A stretch of DNA of 64,000 nt, from assembly GCA_011526045.1 (NCBI GenBank), contig WYBE01000046.1, positions 62,001 to 126,000 on the forward strand, read 5' to 3'. Below the pieces are notes generated by a model. That model was not told the origin of the DNA and made no database searches. It was given only the letters and a program-made list of their open reading frames with translations. Every line of letters starts with the position of its first letter. The stretch's first letter is position 1. A program made the translations under genes and the position numbers. This stretch comes from Nevskiales bacterium. GTDB lineage: Bacteria; Pseudomonadota; Gammaproteobacteria; Steroidobacterales; GCA-2729495. This document shows positions 57,869 through 64,000 of the stretch, in pieces.

Positions 57869-58393
57869 TCACTCTACGGGAGCACGTGGCACGCGCCGAC
57901 GGCGCAGGCGGCGCACGGAGGACCAACTCCAGGCGACGTTGGCACCGAAGTAGACCAGTGCTCCGGTCACCATGGCCGTCAGCAAAGATCCCAGCAACAG
58001 GGGCTGCCACAGCAGGCCGGTTTGCGTCTGCAGCCATTCCCAGGTGAACTGCTCCGGCCACGGCGCGGTGGGCGTGCCGAGCAGCCATGCCCCAAGCCGG
58101 TACTCGAAATAGAAGACGGGGATCAGGGTGAAGGGTGTGTTCGCCCATGCCGCCGCCGCCGCAACGGCGAGATTGACGCGCACGAGCAGTGCGAGGAGTA
58201 CCGCGATCGGAGTGTGGCCCGGCACCGGCAGCATCGAGATGAATACGCCGATGGCGAGGGCGCCGGTCACGCTGCGCCGATTGACCGCGAAATACATCGG
58301 ATGGCGCAGCATCGCCCGGAAGGGGCGCAGGTACCATGCCGCCTCATTCCGGCGATATTGCCTCGATATGCGGCGCAGATAGCGGCGCGGCAT
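57869..58393 (-). CDS. DUF2062 membrane protein
   Basis: The 174-residue protein begins with a basic PRRYLRRISRQYRR and contains the DUF2062 pattern: HPMYFAVNRRSVTGALAIGVFI...PVPGHTPIAVLLAL, a helical hairpin, and WANTPFTLIPVFYFEYRLG, with a last membrane helix at about 130-155. The function of the family is unknown. It sits beside comEC in many gammaproteobacteria (also Pseudomonas). It is divergent from comEC, with 99 bp between the starts. Confidence 0.87.
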   Translation of the reverse strand: MPRRYLRRISRQYRRNEAAWYLRPFRAMLRHPMYFAVNRRSVTGALAIGVFISMLPVPGHTPIAVLLALLVRVNLAVAAAAAWANTPFTLIPVFYFEYRLGAWLLGTPTAPWPEQFTWEWLQTQTGLLWQPLLLGSLLTAMVTGALVYFGANVAWSWSSVRRLRRRRVPRAPVE

Positions 58394-58492
58394 TGCCTAG
58401 ACTGCCGTCAGTAACACGTCGTTGAAATCCGCGACCGGGGGTTCGATACCGGGAGCAGCGCGGATTATCCGTTATCCGGGGGCGCGGGGCAC

Positions 58493-60850
58493 ATGTTCCG
58501 GGTCGCATTGCCGGCGCTCGCCGGCGCCTGGTTCCTGCAGCAGGCGCATGCACCGCAGCTCCTGGCGCTGCCGGCCGCGTGCTGGGCCCTCGCCGGGTTG
58601 TGCGCCTGGTGGCTGGCGGGCGCGCGCGTGGCACTGGTGCTGCTCGCCTGCGGCTGGACCCTGGTGCGCGCCGGCTGGCTGCTCGATGCGCAGCTGCCGG
58701 AGGCCCTGGCGGGCCAGGACGTACTGGTTCGCGGGGTCGTATGCGATTTCCCGCGCAGCGATCCGCAGGCGGTGCGCTTCGTGCTGGCGCTGGACGCCGG
58801 GCGGCAGTCCGCAGCGTTACCGTCGCGCGTGTATCTCAGCTGGTTCGATCGCGCACCGCCGATCCGGCCCGGTGAGCGCTGGCAACTACGGGTGCGGTTG
58901 CGCCCGCCGCGGGGGTTGCGCAATCCGGGTGGATTCGATTTCGAGCGGTGGCTGTACGTGCGCGGCATCGGCGCATCGGGCTATGTACGCGAATCCCGCC
59001 TGAACCGGCCGCTCGACGATGCCGGGCCGGCGTGTGCACTGGGTGCTGCACGCGGGTTCCTGGCCGAGCGCATCGCCGCGGCACTCGGCACGCACCCGGC
59101 CGCGGGCCATGTGCTCGGGGTGGCGGTCGGTGCCACTCACCGCTTGACCGATGACGACTGGGAGCTGCTGCGGCGGACCGGCACGACGCACCTGCTTGCC
59201 ATCTCGGGGCTCAACATCGCCATGGTGGCGGCACCGTTCCTGCTGGCCGGGCCCTGGCTCAGCCGGATCTGGAGCGGGTTCGCCGGGCAGGCCAATGCCG
59301 GGCTCGCGCCGGCGGTGCTGGCAGCCACGGCGTACTCCGCGCTGTCCGGGTTCGAGGTGAGCACCGTAAGAGCCCTCGTCATGCTGATGGCAGCGGCACT
59401 GCTGCTGACCTGCCGGCGTCGCATCGAGGCGCTCGATGTGCTGGGCACCGCGGCCATGGCCCTGCTGGTGCTCGATCCGCCGGGAGTCGTGTCGGTGAGC
59501 TTCTGGCTGTCGTTCCTGGCGGCGGGCTGGCTGCTGGTCGCCGCATCCCGCAGCGCAGGGCGGGTGGCTGAACGGAGCAGTTCGTCTGTCGTCCTGCGTG
59601 CGACGTCGCAGCTGCGCCGGGCCGGAGGCGACCTGCTGCGCGCCCAGGCGGTGCTCGGTCTCGGGCTCGCCCCGGTCACCCTGGCCTGGTTTCAGCAGGT
59701 CTCGGTCGTGGCGCCCCTGACGAACCTCGTCGCGGTGCCGGTGTTCAGTGTGCTGGTGATGCCGCTCGCATTGCTGGGCGGCGTGCTGGTGGTGCCTGCG
59801 CCCGAGTTCGGCGCCGCGGTGCTGCGGCTCGCCGCCGACGTGACGGGTGGCCTGCTCACGCTGCTGCGTATTGCAGCCGACGCGCCGCTGACGGTTTGGG
59901 AACCGCTGCCGGCCGGTACCTCCGGTCTCCTGATGGCGACGGTTGCAGCCGCATGGTTGTGCTGGTGGGCACCTCTGCCACTGCGCGCCTGCGCCGTGGC
60001 GCTGCTGCTGCCGGCCCTGCTCGGCGGCAGCCGCGAGCGACCACAGTTGCAGGTGACGGCGCTCGATGTGGGGCAGGGCCTTGCGGTCATCGTCCAGACG
60101 CCGCGACATGCGCTGCTCTACGACGCAGGCCCCGCCTTTCGGCTGCGCGACGCAGGCGAGTCGGTCGTGCTGCCCGCGTTGCGCAGCTCCGGTGTCGGCC
60201 AGCTCGATGCAGTCGTGATTTCGCACGACGACCAGGATCACGCCGGCGGCGCCGGCAGCGTGCTGCGGCGCTTTCCGCAGGCGCTGCTGCTCACCCCGGA
60301 GGGTTCGCGTCTCCGGGCGCGCCGCCGGCAGCACTGTACCGCCGGCCTGGCGTGGCGGTGGGACGGCGTGTTGTTCCGGATAGTCGCGCCCGATCCACGC
60401 GCAACGACGATCTCCGACAACGATCGCTCCTGTGTCCTGCATGTCATGGTGCCCGGGTTCAGCGTGCTGCTGCCAGGTGACATCGAGCGGCGCCAGGAGG
60501 ACGCACTGGCCTACGCCGGCCTGATCGAGACCGCCGATGTCGTCGTGGCGCCGCATCACGGGAGCCGCAGTTCGTCGGGACCGGCGCTGGTGGCGGCGAC
60601 CCGGCCCCGCTTCGTGGTCTTTTCCACCGGCTATCGCAATCGCTGGGGGTTTCCCGCGACGCAGGTCCGTGAGCGCTGGGCGGCAACGGGCGCCTGCCTG
60701 CTCGATACCGCAGGCGATGGCGCAATCCGCATCGCTTCCGGCGACGGCGGAGCGCCACGGCTGCGCCGGCGCGAACGCATCGATGCCGCGCACCTCTGGA
60801 CCGTGGGAGCGGGCGACCGGCCGCCCTGTGCGGCCGTGCCTGGAACGTAA
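58493..60850 (+). CDS. comEC: DNA internalization channel ComEC/Rec2
   Basis: ComEC moves single-stranded DNA across the inner membrane during natural transformation. The 785-residue protein has N-terminal membrane helices, an OB-like soluble domain (about 75-170; GERWQLRVRLRPPRGLRNPGGFDFERWL), the competence core (about 195-480; HLLAISGLNIAMVAAPF, LVMLMAAALLLTCRR, VVSVSFWLSFLAAGWLL), and a C-terminal metallo-beta-lactamase domain (about 515-760). The last shows DVGQGLAVIVQTPRHALLYDAG, ISHDDQDHAGG and APHHGSRSS. All domains are present and intact. Confidence 0.95.
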   Translation: MFRVALPALAGAWFLQQAHAPQLLALPAACWALAGLCAWWLAGARVALVLLACGWTLVRAGWLLDAQLPEALAGQDVLVRGVVCDFPRSDPQAVRFVLALDAGRQSAALPSRVYLSWFDRAPPIRPGERWQLRVRLRPPRGLRNPGGFDFERWLYVRGIGASGYVRESRLNRPLDDAGPACALGAARGFLAERIAAALGTHPAAGHVLGVAVGATHRLTDDDWELLRRTGTTHLLAISGLNIAMVAAPFLLAGPWLSRIWSGFAGQANAGLAPAVLAATAYSALSGFEVSTVRALVMLMAAALLLTCRRRIEALDVLGTAAMALLVLDPPGVVSVSFWLSFLAAGWLLVAASRSAGRVAERSSSSVVLRATSQLRRAGGDLLRAQAVLGLGLAPVTLAWFQQVSVVAPLTNLVAVPVFSVLVMPLALLGGVLVVPAPEFGAAVLRLAADVTGGLLTLLRIAADAPLTVWEPLPAGTSGLLMATVAAAWLCWWAPLPLRACAVALLLPALLGGSRERPQLQVTALDVGQGLAVIVQTPRHALLYDAGPAFRLRDAGESVVLPALRSSGVGQLDAVVISHDDQDHAGGAGSVLRRFPQALLLTPEGSRLRARRRQHCTAGLAWRWDGVLFRIVAPDPRATTISDNDRSCVLHVMVPGFSVLLPGDIERRQEDALAYAGLIETADVVVAPHHGSRSSSGPALVAATRPRFVVFSTGYRNRWGFPATQVRERWAATGACLLDTAGDGAIRIASGDGGAPRLRRRERIDAAHLWTVGAGDRPPCAAVPGT

Positions 60851-60893
60851 TTCGCCAGCCCGGGTAAGTTAAACTGGCGTCGCGTGAGCGGGT

Positions 60894-60899
60894 TATAGT
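60894..60899 (+). promoter_or_regulatory. Candidate -10 element for exbB
   Basis: TATAGT lies 34 bp before the exbB ATG in the 82-bp comEC-exbB gap. The best -35 candidate, TTAAAC (60869-60874), is at a long 19-bp spacing, so strength is uncertain. Confidence 0.35.
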
Positions 60900-60932
60900 T
60901 GCAATCGGAAGGCGTTTCGGGACCGCGGGGTC

Positions 60933-61583
60933 ATGCTGGAAATCATCAAGTCGGGCGGCTGGCTCATGGTGCCGATCATCGGCTGCTCGATCATGGCGTT
61001 CGCGATCGTGCTCGAGCGTGCCTGGACCCTGCAGCGCCGTCGCGTGCTGCCCGACGATCTGACGCGCCAGGTATGGGAGTGGGTGAGTCGCAACGAACTG
61101 CATCACCGGCATATTCAGGCGCTGCAGGAGGGTTCGCCTCTCGGGCGCATCCTCGCCGCCGGGCTCGTGAACCGCAACCGCGACCGCCAGATCATGAAGG
61201 AATGCATCGAGGATACCGGGCGGCACGTCGTGCATGACCTGGAGCGTTACCTCAACCTGCTCGGCACGATTGCCGCCGTGTCGCCGCTGCTCGGCCTGCT
61301 CGGCACGGTGACCGGCATGGTGAAGATCTTCGCTGCGATCAGCGCCAGTGGCGCGGTCGGCGACCCCTCCGTGCTTGCCGGCGGCATTTCCGAGGCGCTG
61401 ATCACGACCGTCGGCGGCCTGGCGGTGGCGATTCCCTCGCTGGTCGCCTACCGCTACCTGCGCGACCGCGTCGACGGACTGGTGATCGCCATGGAAAAGG
61501 AAGCCATCACCCTGGTGGAGGCCCTGCACCGGCGCCAGTACCTCAACAGCTTCGGACGTCCGGATGAATCTGCGGCAGCGTAA
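60933..61583 (+). CDS. exbB: MotA/TolQ/ExbB proton channel protein
   Basis: The 216-residue protein has three membrane helices (about 8-28, 108-130, 150-172) with the family block LNLLGTIAAVSPLLGLLGTVTGMVKIF and GGISEALITTVGGLAVAIPSLVAYR. With ExbD it uses the proton gradient, usually to energise TonB or a similar partner; no tonB is nearby. This exbB-exbD pair between comEC and msbA is conserved in Pseudomonas and other gammaproteobacteria (often called ExbB2/ExbD2). Its stop overlaps exbD by 20 bp. Confidence 0.92.
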   Translation: MLEIIKSGGWLMVPIIGCSIMAFAIVLERAWTLQRRRVLPDDLTRQVWEWVSRNELHHRHIQALQEGSPLGRILAAGLVNRNRDRQIMKECIEDTGRHVVHDLERYLNLLGTIAAVSPLLGLLGTVTGMVKIFAAISASGAVGDPSVLAGGISEALITTVGGLAVAIPSLVAYRYLRDRVDGLVIAMEKEAITLVEALHRRQYLNSFGRPDESAAA

Positions 61584-61995
61584 CGCGCGCGAAGAACCCG
61601 AAGTGAACCTCATCTCCCTCGTGGACGTGGTTCTGCTGCTCCTTATCTTCTTCATGCTGACCAGCAGCTTCGTCCGCCAGTCGCAGCTCGCGGTCCGCCT
61701 GCCGGAGGCGAGCGCCACCGAGCAGGCCGCGGTCCCGGAGCGGCCGCCGCTCGAGATCACCGTCACGGCACGCGGGGAGTTCTTCGTCAACGGTCGGGCA
61801 CTGGTCGATAACCGGCCCGAGACGCTGGCCGCTGCAATCCGTCGGGTGCAGGCGGATGTCGAGACCGCAGGCGAGGCAGTGATCAGCGCCGACGCGCGCG
61901 CCGCGCACCAGGACGTGGTGACGGCCATGGATGTCGTCGGGCGCCTCGGCATCACCGAGGTGCAGATTTCGACCATCCGGCCGAGGCCGGAGTAG
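61564..61995 (+). CDS. exbD: ExbD/TolR biopolymer transport protein
   Basis: The 143-residue protein has a short cytoplasmic N-terminus, one membrane helix with the proton-path Asp (VNLISLVDVVLLLLIFFMLT, about 14-33) and a periplasmic domain with the TolR/ExbD fold (LEITVTARGEFFVNGRAL, VISADARAAHQDVVTAMDVV). It overlaps exbB by 20 bp, so the two are cotranslated. The partner energised by this ExbBD pair is unknown; location next to msbA/lpxK is conserved. Confidence 0.92.
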   Translation: MNLRQRNAREEPEVNLISLVDVVLLLLIFFMLTSSFVRQSQLAVRLPEASATEQAAVPERPPLEITVTARGEFFVNGRALVDNRPETLAAAIRRVQADVETAGEAVISADARAAHQDVVTAMDVVGRLGITEVQISTIRPRPE

Positions 61996-62003
61996 GGCTG
62001 CGG

Positions 62004-63764
62004 TTGGAGGCGCCTGCGGGCAGTTCGGCGCGGCTATTCCGGCGACTCATCGGGCTGTCGCTGCCACACTGGCGCATGTTCCTGCTTGCCGCCGTGGGAA
62101 TGGTGCTGTTCGCAGCGACCGACACGGCGTTCGCCTGGCTGGTGAAAAACCTGCTGAAGGCGGTCAGCCCCGGTGCGCTGTCCGAGCGGCAGGAAGCCAT
62201 CCGGAACTGGATTCCCTTCGCCATCCTCGCCCTGTTCGTGCTGCGCGGCGTGGGGGAGTTCGCCTCGACCTACGGGCTCGGCTGGGTGGGCCGGCAGGTC
62301 ATCTGCCGGCTGCGCGAGCAGGTGTTCGACAAGTTCATGCGCCTGCCGACGCGTTTTTTCGATCAGGCCTCGTCGGCGCAGTTGCTCTCGCGCCTGACGT
62401 TCAATATCGAGCAGATCGCCGAGTCGACCTCCAGCGTGGTCACCGTGATGGTGCGCGAGCTGCTGACCGCCATCGGCCTCATCGGCTACATGCTGTACCT
62501 GAGCCCGCCGCTGGCTGCCTTCATTTTTATCGCGCTGCCGCTGGTCGTGGTCCTTACACGCGTCCTCGGCCGGCTGTTCCGCCGCTACAGCGAGCGCATT
62601 CAGCAGTCCATGGGCGACGTGACCAAGGTCGCCCAGGAGGCGTTGCAGAGCCAGCGCGTGGTGCGCATCTTCAATGCCCGGGACTACGAGAACCAGCGTT
62701 TTGCCGCGGCCAACGAGAAGAATCGCCGCGTGCACATGCGACTGGTGGTCACGCGTGCGACCGGTGATGCCCTCACGGCATTCGTGGCTGCCGCGGGCCT
62801 GGCGGGCGTCACCGCAGTGGCGACCTCCGACACGGTGCGCGAGGCGATGGACCTCGGTGATTTCGGCGGGTTCATCACAGCGATGCTGCTGCTGATGCGC
62901 CCGTTGCGGCAGTTGACCGGCGTCAACGCCGTGATCCAGAAGGGGCTGGCGGCGGGCGAGAGCGTGTTCGGCCTGCTGGACGAGCCGGACGAGCGCGACA
63001 GCGGCAGTCACGCGCCTGCCCGCGCGCGGGGCAAGGTCGAGTTTCGCGGGGTCAGCTTCACCTACGACAGCGCCAAGGGCGTCATCCTGCGCGACATCGA
63101 CCTCGTGGTGCCGGCCGGTCGCAAACTCGCGATCGTCGGCCGCTCGGGCAGTGGCAAGACCACCCTCGTCAACCTGCTGCCGCGCTTCTACGACGTGGAC
63201 GCCGGCAGCATCCTGCTCGACGACCGGCCGCTCACCGATTATTCACTCGCGGCGCTGCGCAGCCAGATCAGCCTGGTCAGCCAGGAAATCGTGCTGTTCG
63301 ACGACACGGTCGCAAACAACATCGCCTACGGCGCGCTCAACGGCGCACCGCGCGCCGAGATCGAGCGCGCCGCGCGCGCGGCACACCTCACCGACGTGCT
63401 GGCACAGCTCCCGCAAGGACTGGACACCGTGGTCGGTGACCGCGGCGTGCTGCTGTCCGGCGGCCAGCGCCAGCGCGTGGCGATCGCCCGCGCACTGCTC
63501 AAGGATGCGCCGGTCCTGATCCTCGACGAGGCGACCTCCGCCCTCGATTCGGAGTCCGAGCGCCATATCCAGGCGGCGCTCGAGGACCTGATGGCTAATC
63601 GCACCACCTTCGTCATCGCGCACCGGCTGTCGACGGTCGAACACGCCGACTCGATCATCGTCATGGCCGAGGGCCGGATCGTCGAAAGTGGCACGCACCG
63701 CGAGTTGCTGGCGGCCAATGGCCGCTATGCGACGCTCTATCGCCTGCAGTTCCGGGATGAGTAG
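62004..63764 (+). CDS. msbA: Lipid A export ATP-binding/permease protein MsbA
   Basis: MsbA flips core-lipid A across the inner membrane. The 586-residue protein (E. coli 582) has an ABC exporter membrane domain with six helices (about 20-320; FMRLPTRFFDQASSAQLLSRLTFN coupling region, TKVAQEALQSQRVVRIF) and a nucleotide-binding domain (about 340-580) with Walker A VGRSGSGKTTLVNLLPRFYD, signature LLSGGQRQRVAIARAL and Walker B VLILDEATSALDSESE. The start is a TTG 8 bp after exbD. It overlaps lpxK by 8 bp, the conserved msbA-lpxK operon. Confidence 0.95.
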   Translation: MEAPAGSSARLFRRLIGLSLPHWRMFLLAAVGMVLFAATDTAFAWLVKNLLKAVSPGALSERQEAIRNWIPFAILALFVLRGVGEFASTYGLGWVGRQVICRLREQVFDKFMRLPTRFFDQASSAQLLSRLTFNIEQIAESTSSVVTVMVRELLTAIGLIGYMLYLSPPLAAFIFIALPLVVVLTRVLGRLFRRYSERIQQSMGDVTKVAQEALQSQRVVRIFNARDYENQRFAAANEKNRRVHMRLVVTRATGDALTAFVAAAGLAGVTAVATSDTVREAMDLGDFGGFITAMLLLMRPLRQLTGVNAVIQKGLAAGESVFGLLDEPDERDSGSHAPARARGKVEFRGVSFTYDSAKGVILRDIDLVVPAGRKLAIVGRSGSGKTTLVNLLPRFYDVDAGSILLDDRPLTDYSLAALRSQISLVSQEIVLFDDTVANNIAYGALNGAPRAEIERAARAAHLTDVLAQLPQGLDTVVGDRGVLLSGGQRQRVAIARALLKDAPVLILDEATSALDSESERHIQAALEDLMANRTTFVIAHRLSTVEHADSIIVMAEGRIVESGTHRELLAANGRYATLYRLQFRDE

Positions 63765-64000
63765 CGGAGCGCTCGCGCGTCGCCTCGAGCGACTCTGGTA
63801 CAGCGATTCGGCGCTGGCGCTGCTGCTGCTGCCATTCGCGGCGCTGTTCGCGGTGGCGGCGGGCCTGCGTCGCGCGTTCTACAGCCGTGGCTGGCTGCAC
63901 TCGACGCGGGTCGGCGTGCCCGTGATCGTGGTCGGCAACATCACGGTGGGTGGCGCGGGCAAGACGCCACTGGTGGCCTGGCTCGCGGGCCGGCTGCTGG
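63757..64000 (+). CDS. lpxK: Tetraacyldisaccharide 4'-kinase LpxK (partial, 5' end)
   Basis: The first 81 codons are in the window; the rest lies beyond its end. The ATG at 63757 overlaps the msbA stop by 8 bp. The sequence starts with an amphipathic/hydrophobic membrane-anchor region (about 18-40), then RRAFYSRGWLHSTRVGVPVI and the P-loop VVGNITVGGAGKTP, which is diagnostic of LpxK. LpxK phosphorylates the 4' position of the lipid A disaccharide made by LpxB. Confidence 0.94.
   Translation, partial: MSSGALARRLERLWYSDSALALLLLPFAALFAVAAGLRRAFYSRGWLHSTRVGVPVIVVGNITVGGAGKTPLVAWLAGRLL

Overview
The window is a continuous stretch of bacterial chromosome with high G+C (roughly two thirds by eye) that is packed with core genes and has almost no non-coding DNA. 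Gene order and protein features point to Gammaproteobacteria: bamA-skp-lpxD-lpxA-lpxB-rnhB-dnaE-accA-tilS-pyrG-kdsA-eno-ftsB, surE-pcm-nlpD, recJ-prfB-lysS, sdhCDAB-sdhE-ygfX, rpoE-rseA-rseB, lepA-lepB-rnc-era-recO-pdxJ-acpS, nagZ-hpt-mtnP, csiV-mfd, lolCE-lolD, and comEC-exbB-exbD-msbA-lpxK. The long N-terminal lead of SdhB, the SdhA N-terminus close to alphaproteobacterial/mitochondrial types, the SDHAF4-like gene and the exported S9 peptidases suggest a lineage near Xanthomonadales, Nevskiales or Steroidobacterales rather than enterics. The placement is an inference. No rRNA, tRNA, CRISPR array, prophage, integrase or insertion sequence was seen.

Layout. (1) 1-14.5 kb: outer-membrane biogenesis and lipid A genes, then DNA replication (rnhB, dnaE), fatty acid initiation (accA), tRNA-Ile lysidine synthesis (tilS), CTP synthase, Kdo-8-P synthase, enolase and the divisome protein FtsB. 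fabZ is missing from its usual place between lpxD and lpxA. (2) 14.5-18.5 kb: a crotonase resembling an enoyl-CoA isomerase, an opposite-strand Smr protein, surE-pcm-nlpD and an Mth938-like protein. This segment occupies the place where ispD-ispF-truD and rpoS usually lie. (3) 18.6-23.1 kb: recJ-prfB-lysS, with a clear programmed +1 frameshift in prfB. (4) 23.1-28.6 kb: ygfZ, an SDHAF4-like factor, the succinate dehydrogenase operon, the flavinylation factor SdhE and YgfX. (5) 28.6-31.2 kb: the sigma-E module behind a candidate autoregulated promoter, then a small thioredoxin-fold protein. (6) 31.2-42.9 kb: a long, tightly packed same-strand series from lepA to mtnP, mostly joined by 4-bp start/stop overlaps. 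It covers translation, protein export, RNA processing, PLP and ACP maturation, rRNA methylation, cell-wall recycling and purine/methylthioadenosine salvage. (7) 43-53.3 kb: a PAS protein with a degenerate GGDEF domain, csiV-mfd on the minus strand, two divergent exported S9 peptidases and a small exported BamE-like protein. (8) 53.5-64 kb: lipoprotein-releasing transporter, sulfotransferase, DUF2062 protein, ComEC, ExbB/ExbD, MsbA and the start of LpxK.

The shared theme is envelope construction (BamA, Skp, LpxD/A/B/K, KdsA, MsbA, Lol, LepB, NagZ, L,D-transpeptidase, NlpD, FtsB) together with its stress response (RpoE/RseA/RseB). No convincing new multi-gene system was found. The observations most worth following are the sdh locus (assembly factors at both ends and a hairpin in the sdhC leader), the isomerase-like crotonase in the ispD position, the degenerate PAS-GGDEF protein, and the small exported or membrane proteins of unknown function.
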